Assembly (NCBI GenBank): GCA_037367355.1
Contig: CM074701.1
Location: 2,108,001-2,172,000, forward strand
Reading direction: 5' to 3'
Origin: Neoscytalidium dimidiatum
Lineage: Eukaryota; Ascomycota; Dothideomycetes; Botryosphaeriales; Botryosphaeriaceae
Length of the DNA: 64,000 nucleotides
This document shows positions 56,423 through 64,000 of this stretch, one piece after another (position 1 is the first letter of the stretch; the number at the start of each line of letters is the position of its first letter). Below the pieces are notes generated by a model, which was given only the letters and a program-made list of their open reading frames with translations, did not search any database and was not told where the DNA came from. A program made the translations under genes and the position numbers.

Positions 56423-57259
56423 CTATCGTTTACATGTCCCAGTAGTTGTTTCAGCAAGGAAGAAGTATGCTGTACCAAGATAGGGCCCAGATAAAATACT
56501 CGTTAAAAATAATTCAAATGAAAGGAGATATAGCTTGCCTAGCTCGGTATAACCATTGTGTGATTGAAAGAGAGAGTCTCGCCCAGTTATGAGCTCTTGG
56601 AATGTTGGTCGACTCACAGACTCTCTTACTGCCTCGTGCATGAGCCGAGCACAGCCTTCTTTATTGAAAGGTTCATCAATTTCTAGAAGACCTCCGTACG
56701 TGTCCTTCAAAGCGCCTAAGAAGAACTTGAAATCTTTTGCTGATCTCATTTGAGTGTGGCATTCATCCAACTTTTGGCACCGGGCGCATTGTATGTTCTG
56801 ATAGATGTCCCCAAGCGTTAGTTCTTCAAGGCTCGCAAGAGAGTGTCCATGGCCAGATAAGCATCCCGCCGGAAATATTGTGGAATACGTGCTAGAGTGA
56901 AGAAATAGGTGGTGTCCACATACTCGAGCACATGTTCCAAGTCATGTACTTCATTCAAGACCATGAAGTCTAGGAAGTGGTTGTCGGTAGTGATGCTGCA
57001 TTCATCTCCACAAAATTCTGTCAGGAGTGTTCGTTCTCTCTGGCCTCTGAAGCAGGATGGGAGAGGGATTATGGTAATTGTTGCAGTTTTGGAACGTTTT
57101 GAATCCAGAGCGACCAAGCTGCGAGCCAGAGAATGCACGTGTACCGTGACCATGTTTTCCGATCCAAAAATTATGATATAACAGCTCGGCTGCTTCACCC
57201 TCGTTGATGCCAGGTGGGAGTTGACGGACGCGGAACGTCAATATCTTGTCTCTTGCCAT
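56423..57259 (-). pseudogene. frameshifted, unrecognised accessory gene remnant
   Basis: Three minus-strand coding-like segments lie end to end in different frames. Segment one starts at an ATG at 57259 (MARDKILTFRVRQLPPG). Segment two (57198 to 56818) carries VHSLARSLVALDSKRSKTAT and ends in a stop. Segment three is open from about 56880 to 56423 (LGDIYQNIQCARCQKLDECH, then KDFKFFLGALKDTYGGLLE). The first two together faintly recall the short N-terminal region seen in some fungal NACHT/ankyrin or DUF676 proteins (pattern FRVR..P then VxSLA), from memory only. No GT..AG intron joins one to two; a frameshift of one base does. It could be a pseudogene, a sequence error, or an unusual gene with introns I cannot place. 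I recognise no complete domain. Confidence 0.35.
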
Positions 57260-58080
57260 CTTAATGGGAGAAGCATAAAAGGAAAAACAGATGCAATCAT
57301 CTGTCTAGCTGCGATGTTGCGCTAGGGAGTGCGTTTGGTGGAAGCATTGATTTCAGGACTCAAGTGGCTGGCATGCAAGGTTGTTCGCTATAGAAGGGTT
57401 TTCAGCATGTAGGATGCATGATCAGGTTGAGCCACGAATTGCTTACGCTGCACGTTGAATCAGCCGAGTGGGGTTCCAGGGTAGGATCGTTACATGGAAA
57501 CTCCAGATGTTGATTCGTGTAATTTCAAATTAGCGAATAAGTCCTCGGGCATGCACGTGTACAGACGGGGAACATAGCGAATGAGATTAAGGTCCCAAAG
57601 ACTTACAAGAACCTGTGTATAGAAGAGAGGAGAGAGAACTTCTCAGGCATACTGTGTAGAGCAATGATTTACTCTTCCTGAAGTGCACGCTGAGCGCTGA
57701 GCCTGTATGCGAGCAACATTAACATGAAAGTGGTACAGACACCGGGTTTCGGACATGGACAATTAAGGCCAAGCATTCGTACTGTAAAGCAGCTGGCACA
57801 CGACGCAACTCCAAGAGACTTGGCAAAGAAGAGCGCCTCAGTTCCAATACCTCCTAAGGATCTTTTGTACGGCTCAGACGATCCCCTTCCCAACATATGG
57901 AGAGAAGCGTTAGGTCAAGTCTAGTATTCTCAATTTGGAATAAGGAAAGCACTTGAAGTTTGTCTGATATGAGTTGGATAAGATATATTGTGTTGTTAAG
58001 ATATGAAATATTGAATTTGAACCCTATAAAATTTAACAGAGAGCGAGTCTCAGGACAGCAAAGCTCGTGTCTGTTCCCTC
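57260..58080. other. intergenic, no gene seen
   Basis: AT-rich spacer between the broken locus and the BTB gene. A plus-strand frame at 57724-57924 has protein-like composition (LRPSIRTVKQLAHDAT) but is short and unsupported. Confidence 0.45.
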
Positions 58081-58854
58081 TCAATCTCCTACCAACACCA
58101 TCTCCTCGAGGAGATACTGAAAGGCTCGTCGGCGTTCTGGATCTAAGGAGTCTAGGAGATGTCTGAGCATGATGCTATTCGGGATATCAGTGACTGCAGT
58201 CCAACCGAGTCTGGCACCTTTGCATTCCCTGGCGTCCATATACATAGCAATTTCATCTAACATCTCGAGAGGGATGTCCTCGCGATATTCATCATCAAGT
58301 GGCCTTAAACCGATGCCACCGTCTTCAGTTTCTTCTTTGGGTCTGGAATAGGCAATGAAGTTGAGGTAAAGGTGACGAATCTCACTATCTTTGTCCGTGT
58401 TATCTAAAAGATATTTCAGGACGGTGGAATCAATTTCAACGTCTTTCGGAGTTACCTCTCGATATGCCAAGGAAGCGAATGTGAGTTCAGCGAACTCCGC
58501 CATCCGGTTCTGAAGAAGAGGCATTGAATATCTTCCGGCAAGCACCCAGATTTTTATCATTTGGAAGATATCGAATGATGGAGCGTTTTCGTAGTCATCA
58601 AGCATGCGGGTATTTCCATCATGGACCCACCAGAGGAGACCAGCCATGGCGTCCGGGTCTTCGTGGGGGAGCTTGATTGGATTGTTGATAGAATTGTCTT
58701 GCTCATCCATAAGTGTATGAGTAAGCAATGGACAGTGCTCTCTAAGAAGGCTTCTACATCCAGAGAGAGGGATGCCATCGGGTCCAACCAAGAAGTGGAC
58801 GGTTTGCGTGGCTGGGAACGGATTGTAAACGATGTTGGCTGCGTGAAGATCCAT
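58081..58854 (-). CDS. BTB/POZ-like domain protein
   Basis: Single exon, 257 aa. The start region PATQTVHFLVGPDGIPLSGC and REHCPLLTHTLMDE follow the fungal BTB pattern (beta strand, conserved hydrophobic, S/F of the domain core), then DPDAMAGLLWWVHDGN and IFQMIKIWVLAGRYSMPLLQNRMAEF, the helical end typical of fungal BTB proteins (vaLYVLADKY-type segment). The C-terminal half is predicted helical with no named domain. Such short BTB proteins are numerous and lineage-specific in filamentous fungi, and their roles are mostly unknown. Codon use is more A/T at third positions than in the housekeeping genes here, consistent with an accessory gene. Start chosen at the first ATG of the frame; no intron needed. 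Confidence 0.75.
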   Translation of the reverse strand: MDLHAANIVYNPFPATQTVHFLVGPDGIPLSGCRSLLREHCPLLTHTLMDEQDNSINNPIKLPHEDPDAMAGLLWWVHDGNTRMLDDYENAPSFDIFQMIKIWVLAGRYSMPLLQNRMAEFAELTFASLAYREVTPKDVEIDSTVLKYLLDNTDKDSEIRHLYLNFIAYSRPKEETEDGGIGLRPLDDEYREDIPLEMLDEIAMYMDARECKGARLGWTAVTDIPNSIMLRHLLDSLDPERRRAFQYLLEEMVLVGD

Positions 58855-59222
58855 GGTGATGGCTTCAGTGATCCGTCTTTTAGAAACACACGCGATACAT
58901 CATTGAGATATAGCTCGCAAGTAGCATCATTGTGCTAAGTTCATTGTTGAAATACAATGACTTGTCTACGAGAATGTGAGATGTGTTGGGAAGCTCGGTA
59001 TGAGCAAGGAAAATTGCGAGGAATGCACGAGAGCGAGCATGAGCGTTATAAGGACAGACTACCCTTCTGAACGGCGTTTTCACAATATCTTGGCAACGTA
59101 GTGAGTTTGAATGCGAGGAGGAGGAGACTCAGTAGTTGTTCAGAAGTGCGAACGCCAGCAGGCAAATGTCCCCACAGCGGGGACAAAGGACCGAGGGACC
59201 CACACCGCCAGCCCCGCGTCGT

Positions 59223-59255
59223 GATAAGATAAGGACAGTTGTGCAGATGACGTCA
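59223..59255 (+). promoter_or_regulatory. paired GATA motifs and perfect CRE octamer
   Basis: GATAAGATAAGG has two GATA cores within twelve bases, the arrangement favoured by AreA-type nitrogen regulators, and TGACGTCA (59248-59255) is the palindromic ATF/CREB site. Both are 330-370 bases upstream of the 83-aa protein start. Motif matches only; no binding evidence. Confidence 0.55.
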
Positions 59256-59461
59256 CTCCCAACCGAGCATTGCGCTGAGGTAACTACGCGCACGACAGCA
59301 GCCAGCGGGCTCACAACATCCGCAAAGAATGGGGAAAACCGGGACGTAACTTCGAGCGGCTAGGCGCGGTTATGCACGTCAATCTTGCATCGAGCGAATC
59401 GCTGCTGACGGTCGCACTTTCCGCTTACCCCTACGTCATTCCTGTTAGGGTTGCCTGATCA

Positions 59462-59467
59462 TATATA
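59462..59467 (+). promoter_or_regulatory. TATA box
   Basis: TATATA about 125 bases upstream of the start codon of the 83-aa protein, followed by a C/A-rich leader. TATA boxes in fungi go with inducible, highly expressed genes. Confidence 0.6.
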
Positions 59468-59589
59468 CACCCACTTGCGCACTCTGTCCTCTACAACCCC
59501 ACCCAGGTGCACTTTCATATACACCTTCACTTTGCATATTCGAACTGTAATCACACTCACAGCCATTTATCTCACATCAAATCGCCAAC

Positions 59590-59979
59590 ATGCCCGTCCA
59601 CCCCGCTGAGGAGAACGCCACTGGCAGTAAGTATTCCACACTTATCTCGCCTCCGCTTATGGAACGGGTAGTCCTTATCGCAGAAACTGACCATTATTCC
59701 ACCCGTAGACATCACCGACCAGGTTGCAAAGGAGTCTTCCGACAGCACTGCCTCTTCGCACCCCCTCCACCAGACCGAGACCGGTGCTACGTCTGGCGGA
59801 GCACAGAGCAAGGCTACAATCAACGACCACAAGGCTGCTCCAGTACGTCTCTAAGCGCCACAGAAAGCTACACTTCCGAATACTCACATACCGCACAGGG
59901 CCCGGTCATCGCGGAGGGACTCGGCCAGCCCGCCAGCAAGGAGGAGCTCAAGGCTCGTGCCGCCGAGCTGAACAAATAA
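59590..59979 (+). CDS. 83-aa disordered hydrophilic protein, 3 exons
   Basis: Model: exons 59590..59626, 59709..59842 and 59899..59979 (252 nt, 83 aa). Splicing gives MPVHPAEENATGN, ITDQVAKESSDSTASSHPLH, QTETGATSGGAQSKATINDH and KAAPGPVIAEGLGQPASKEE, ending LKARAAELNK. There is no hydrophobic segment or Cys; it should be intrinsically disordered apart from a C-terminal helix (SKEELKARAAEL). I recall similar small proteins in many ascomycetes, with the same PLHxxETGAT and SKEELKARxAELNK ends, none with a known function. Introns are 82 and 56 nt, with GTAAGT and GTACGT donors and GTAG and ACAG acceptors. The unspliced frame stays open for 129 codons in a wrong frame and could mislead gene callers. 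The promoter (TATA, CRE, STRE, GATA) suggests strong, regulated, stress-type expression. Confidence 0.82.
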   Translation: MPVHPAEENATGSKYSTLISPPLMERVVLIAETDHYSTRRHHRPGCKGVFRQHCLFAPPPPDRDRCYVWRSTEQGYNQRPQGCSSTSLSATESYTSEYSHTAQGPVIAEGLGQPASKEELKARAAELNK

Positions 59980-60140
59980 CGGGCAAAACACACATGGCCA
60001 TGATTGTATGATGATGAACATCCGACATATATAACTCTCAGGAGCCAAGCTCCTACAAATAATATAATCCTAAACCCCTAAAACCCACCCATGCGCCCTA
60101 GTAATCAGTGACCGCTCTTCCCCCCCCCGGCCCGCAACAC

Positions 60141-61112
60141 TCACGGCGGCACCTCCTCCCCCTTCCAATCCCAACACCTGCCCCTCGCGCGCTCCACATC
60201 GTCCCCCAACCCCCTTACCACCTCGACCAGCCTCCCCGCAGCCCACTCCGGCTCGAACAGCTTCCCCTCCTTCACGTTCGCCCAAAAATCCCTGCTCAGC
60301 CCCGTCCGCACCGTCCCCGGATGCAGCGCCACGGCCATCGCGTTCGCCCCCGCGGCCGTCCGCAGATGGTTGTCAAACGTCTTCGTGATCTGGTTGACGG
60401 CGGCCTTGGACGCGCGGTACGAGTACCAGCCGCCCAGCGCGTTGTCGGCGATGGACCCGACGCGGGCGGACATGGTCGCCCAGACGGCCCGCGCCGCTGG
60501 GAGGCCGTCGTAGGGGTTGCCGTGCCGCTCGTGGCCGTCGTCGCCGTCGTCGTCGTCGCTAGGAGGAGCGGCGAAGGAGGTGGACTTGCGCGGCAGGAAG
60601 GGGCCGAAGTGCTTGATGGCGAGGAGCGGGCCCAGGGCGTTGGTGCGCAGCGTGAGGAGCGCGTCGGCGGCCGAGACCTGCGCGGGCGACTTCTCCGGGA
60701 CGAGGAGCCCCGGGACGCAGAAGGCGAGGTGGAGGTGCCAGCGCTCCTGGCGGGGGAAGTGCGCGGAGCAGGCTTGCGCCGCCGCGGCGATGGTGTCTTC
60801 GTCTGCGGTGTGAGTGGTTAGGGTTGAGCGCTGTGATGAAGGACGGATGGGTGGTGTATTGGTAGGCTTTTGTGGTGGGCCGGGTGTGTGTGTGTGTGTA
60901 CCTAAGTAGTCCATCTTGACCACCTTGAGTCTTTCTTCGAGATTGCCGGGCCCTTGCAGCCCAGATAGGATGTCGGCGCGTGCGGCATCTGGGTCGCTCC
61001 GCGCCGTTGCAATGACGGGGGCGCGTGTCGTTGAGAGGACATGGCGGGCGAGCGCTTGCCCGATGCCGCGCGAGGCGGGGGAGACGAGCGTCCAGGGCCT
61101 GGATGGAGGCAT
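60141..61112 (-). CDS. short-chain dehydrogenase/reductase (SDR)
   Basis: Model: exons 60902..61112 and 60141..60802 (873 nt, 290 aa). Classical SDR layout: nucleotide loop LVSPASRGIGQALARHVL at 9-26 (TG replaced by SP), the NAG-equivalent region altered, the Ser-containing strand ARVGSIADNALGG, and the catalytic YSYRASKAAVNQ (YxxxK) motif, then HPGTVRTGLSRDF. Similar to fungal C-factor-like SDRs that act on small carbonyls; substrate unknown. The 99-nt intron 60803..60901 is a multiple of three and reads open, but a GTACAC donor, CTAACCAC branch and CGCAG acceptor mark it; removal joins MDYLD to EDTIAAAAQAC. An Asp-rich insert (DDDDGDDGHE) precedes the catalytic Ser. The donor begins a CA/GT dinucleotide repeat. 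Confidence 0.88.
   Translation of the reverse strand: MPPSRPWTLVSPASRGIGQALARHVLSTTRAPVIATARSDPDAARADILSGLQGPGNLEERLKVVKMDYLGTHTHTPGPPQKPTNTPPIRPSSQRSTLTTHTADEDTIAAAAQACSAHFPRQERWHLHLAFCVPGLLVPEKSPAQVSAADALLTLRTNALGPLLAIKHFGPFLPRKSTSFAAPPSDDDDGDDGHERHGNPYDGLPAARAVWATMSARVGSIADNALGGWYSYRASKAAVNQITKTFDNHLRTAAGANAMAVALHPGTVRTGLSRDFWANVKEGKLFEPEWAAGRLVEVVRGLGDDVERARGRCWDWKGEEVPP
60884..60899. repeat. GT/CA dinucleotide repeat at an intron donor
   Basis: Eight GT units on the plus strand, CA on the coding strand, directly following the donor dinucleotide of the SDR intron. Confidence 0.9.
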
Positions 61113-61883
61113 GGATGCATGTACGCAAAACAGTCGTTGGGTAAGCGTTGGGCTAGTGGCGAAGGTTCCAGAGCCACTGTTGAAGAGCTATCAAAATTTG
61201 AATCACAATTTTGATCCTTTTGCAAAGGTGCGGATGGTTTGAATGAGCGTCCAAGCCCCTTTGTTGTCAAAGAAGATAAATATTCAAGGTGATAGGTAGG
61301 TTGTCATGGGGAAAGGCCGCGGCCTAAGGCAATAATATTCGGGATTGCATTGAAATCAGCATCGCGTGCGTGGGTAGGATAATATGAGGCTCTTGCAAGC
61401 TCCTTTCTTCCAGAAAACGGGTTGATGACGATGATTTTTGACCAAGTGGAGCGGGCGAGTCACGAAAGATCGACGACCAAGATCGGGTGGCCGCTCGGCC
61501 CATGCTTTTCTGCTTTGTCGATCCTTCCCGCGCGCACCTTGCTTGCTTAGGAAGTTCCAACTTTTGGGCCTTGCAGTTCCTGGGCGAGACGCTCTTTGCG
61601 GGGGAAATGTCATCATAATTCAAACGCGTCAGGGGCGTTGGATCAGTCTAAAGGCCTTCTTATATTGATAGCTATCGATGAGTTTTCATATCATCGTAGA
61701 CCGCCACTGCACCAAATGAAAATCGAGCTGTTTCGAGAATTTAAACTATCTCCTGGAACCGTACGACCAAGGTGAAAATAAAAAACTAATCATCTGGAAG
61801 CTGCATGCATCATTCAGCCGAAGATTATAGGGTATCATCAGTCATCCACCTCGCAAAGTCATCCCTGATACTCGTTTGCCTAT
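61113..61883. other. intergenic, no gene seen
   Basis: Promoter side of the SDR gene and 3' flank of the RGS gene. Frames on both strands (for example 61438-61668 plus, 61324-61623 minus) are short, overlapping and domain-free. Confidence 0.55.
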
Positions 61884-63493
61884 TTAGAAGAATCCTCCTT
61901 CGGGCACGGCAACGAAAACCGCGCACAAGATAGCGCTCGCTACAAATGCACCGATCAAGCTTTGCACGAAGATGGTATCCTGAATCTGGCGCATGGCCGG
62001 CTCCTCGATCCAAACTTCGCGGTCGAACACCTTGCGGATGATGTTACGCTTGTCGTATTTTGCGACCCATGGCTCGTCCTCGAAGCTATTATTCTCGTCT
62101 GCCTTCTCCGAGTACAGCGACGGTTCGTCGTCAGATGTGAAGAGCTCCCAGGGGCGAAGGTGGCGATGGTGCATGCCGTGGAGAACCTATTCGATTTAGT
62201 TAGGAACGAGGTATTACAGCTGGTATTCGGAAAGGAAGTCACTTACGACGCACATCCCCTTGTATGCGGCGATCATGGTCGAGATGCCGATGACCAGGGG
62301 AATGGCAGCGAGGGCACGGTATCCGCGGCCTACGCTACTGAGCGTCATGAGAATGCCCATTAGAAGGCCACCGAGGATCGTGAAGACACCAAGGCCGCGA
62401 GCGAAGATGACACGCGGGCGGTTGCCATTGCAGATGGTCCAGCGGATAAAGTGAGGGTGAGCTTGGCATCGGAGAGACCACTCCACGGTACCCATGACCT
62501 CGCGGAAGGCCGAGGGATGCGTCGTGTGGGCCAGAGCACGCAAAAGCGCATTGCGCTCGCGGGAGGAGAGATTGAGCTGCCTGGCGCCGCCATCTGCAAT
62601 GTAAATGGCGACAATACGCGAGATCTCGTCGCGATAAGGCTGAATGGTAACTAGGTTGGGTTAGTCAATGTATGGAGACGCACATGAGGCAAATCGTACA
62701 TGGTTGGAACTTCTCGCCCGCCGACTCGAAAGCATCTTTAGTGGCCTCGGAGTGGTTGACAGTGGAGTTGCTTAGCGACCTTTGCCAGTCAGATGTGCTG
62801 TGCTCAGATGAAGCATCTATAGTGTCAATTTTGCTGTGTTCAGAAGGGGTGCGTGCAGCACTGTCCCAGAAAGGATTGGCCCTATCGCTGTCGGCAGTTT
62901 TAGGAGCATCTGAAAAACCGGTTCCCTTGAACACTGCGGTAGTGTCAGGGCTTGGTCTCTCCTTGCGAACCTGGGACTGGGCTGCGTGTGCCTCTGCCTC
63001 CGCCTGTTCAACAGTCCACTCGGGCGACAAGGCCTTCTCGTTCTCAGGAAGCTCCTCGAAGCGCTTGGCATAGTCGCGGAACCACAGGTAGAACTGGAGG
63101 TTTTCCGCTGAAAGTTCAATGTACTTCAGATAGTTGAGAAATTCGCGGAGTGTGCAAGGCTGTCATACTCAAATCAGTATCATCTTCGGCTATTCTTGGT
63201 GATACCGGACGGAAATGTCATATGAAGAGCAAGGCTAACGCTGTGCAACACAGTGATACAGACCGCCCACAGCAAGGGGAGCAAGAAGATGCAGTGACAC
63301 CTACCGGGCAAGTACCGCCGGCAACGATCCGATCGAATGACAGCGCATCTGGAATCCCATGAGACATGCCGGAGTGTTGCGACCTCCCGGTGATCGACTC
63401 GTCGATGGACCTCTTCTTTTCATTGTTGCTGCTCCCCGACACTGAGCCAGAGTCAACCGACCCTGGACGTCTGTAACTGAGAGCATACACCAT
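61884..63493 (-). CDS. RGS-domain protein with three C-terminal membrane segments (Rax1/RgsB-like)
   Basis: Model: exons 63305..63493, 62700..63159, 62247..62650 and 61884..62186 (1356 nt, 451 aa). The first RGS half is at 50-112 (LSFDRIVAGGTCPPCTLREF, then LSAENLQFYLWFRDYAKRF). A Ser/Asp-rich linker of about 90 residues interrupts the domain. The second half is at 214-280 (KFQPFTIQPYRDEISRIVAI, then LAHTTHPSAFREVMGTVEW). Membrane segments lie at about 297-320, 327-349 and 424-446. This is the architecture of yeast Rax1 and Aspergillus RgsB, linked to polarity or G-protein attenuation; GTPase-activating function here is inferred. All junctions restore family text (GGTCP|PCTLREF, KFQPF|TIQPY, KGMCV|VLHGMHH). 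The start is MVYALSYRRPGS; upstream is AG-rich leader. Confidence 0.9.
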
Positions 63494-64000
63494 TTTGGTA
63501 GGTGTTTGAGTGACCGAGTGTAGCAGTCTTGGACGACAAACACAAGAAGAAGAATTGAGGTGCACGACGTGGCCCGAGGTTTTAGTAAAGGGAATATGAG
63601 TAGACAAAAGGAAATGGATGAACTGAGAGATCAGAGACGAAGTGATGGGACCTCGTGGAGCAAGTGGGATGGAGACAGCGCAACGCAGCAGAGAAGCGGA
63701 TTTAATATGGCACCAACAAAGCCAGAGCGGCGCCACTAGATAGAGACGGGCGCTTGCTTCTTTTCAGAAAAGCAGCACTATCGGGACGCTGGGCGTCTGA
63801 AGGGCAGGATTGGCGAGTCAAGAGCCAGGCTCTGGACGAGCGGTTTAAAACAGGAAACGACACAGTGGTCCCGGTTGACAGGGAACGATCGTCAGTGCAG
63901 GACATGGGCGGCCCGCGGGCGCAGACATGGGGAGGAGGCGATGGCAGCAATAGCCGGCAGAGGGCCAGAGCCGGTACAGGCGGGCAGGATTGGCTGGAGT
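63494..64000. other. upstream flank of the RGS gene, no gene seen
   Basis: Likely promoter and leader of the RGS gene on the minus strand. The frame at 63702-63950 (-) has no domain. The window ends here. Confidence 0.5.

Larger units (their letters stand above)
58855..59589. promoter_or_regulatory. divergent region: BTB gene and 83-aa protein promoters
   Basis: Motif-rich on the side of the 83-aa protein: GATAAGATAAGG at 59223-59232 (paired GATA sites), a perfect CRE TGACGTCA at 59248-59255, a STRE-like CCCCT at 59428-59432 followed directly by TACGTCA at 59432-59438, and TATATA at 59462-59467. No gene seen between. Confidence 0.6.

Noticed and set aside
59590..59979. 129-codon unspliced frame over the 83-aa gene
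   Set aside because: Reads through two well-formed introns in a wrong frame; splicing gives a conserved-looking protein instead.

Overview
The window reads as a piece of a filamentous ascomycete (Pezizomycotina) nuclear genome, possibly a dothideomycete; the class is a guess from overall gene style. The evidence is short introns (about 50 to 220 nt) with GT..AG ends and CTAAC/CTGAC-type branch sites, no operons, roughly balanced base composition, and several families that are typical of or confined to filamentous fungi (DUF3431, fibroin-like Cys-rich membrane protein, Rax1-type RGS protein, barley-type pathogen-related protein). I joined exons by hand; in every multi-exon model the summed exon length is a multiple of three and the junctions restore family sequence. 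I recognised no tRNA, rRNA, CRISPR array or intact transposon.

Layout, left to right. 1.0-2.2 kb: DUF3431 protein (-). 5.1-8.0 kb: TRP-like/flavin-carrier channel (+). 10.1-10.4 kb: 67-aa predicted myristoylated membrane protein (+). 11.2-13.1 kb: membrane-anchored hotdog thioesterase and a GFA/CENP-V zinc protein (both -). 14.0-17.7 kb: SRP receptor alpha (-) and YIF1 (+), divergent across 253 bp. 20.1-22.3 kb: Pho85-type cyclin (-). 22.3-28.3 kb: gene-poor. 28.3-29.3 kb: amidohydrolase (+). 30.7-32.9 kb: pathogen-related SnoaL-like protein with a long tail (-). 32.9-39.1 kb: gene-poor. 39.1-40.1 kb: short PIP-kinase-like protein (+). 43.3-45.1 kb: MFS sugar-porter-type transporter (-). 46.4-47.8 kb: guanine deaminase (+). 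48.6-49.9 kb: fibroin-like membrane protein (+). 51.1-52.4 kb: 6PGDH-like/DUF1932 dehydrogenase (-). 53.8-55.1 kb: AIF/AMID-type oxidoreductase (+). 55.1-59.1 kb: accessory-looking stretch with broken reading frames and a BTB protein. 59.6-60.0 kb: 83-aa disordered protein (+) with a motif-rich promoter. 60.1-61.1 kb: short-chain dehydrogenase (-). 61.9-63.5 kb: RGS protein with three C-terminal membrane segments (-).

How the genes relate. Only the SRP receptor/YIF1 pair shows an evident functional link: co-translational ER targeting and ER-Golgi transport from one shared promoter. The guanine deaminase and the MFS transporter are also divergent, but a link there is only inference. Most other genes are unrelated housekeeping or signalling loci. 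I found no biosynthetic cluster and no clear defence or mobile system. The most useful novelties are the two small multi-exon proteins hidden from simple ORF calling, introns whose length is a multiple of three and that masquerade as coding sequence, the short PIPK-like protein, the pathogen-related fusion-like protein, and the decayed island at 55-59 kb.
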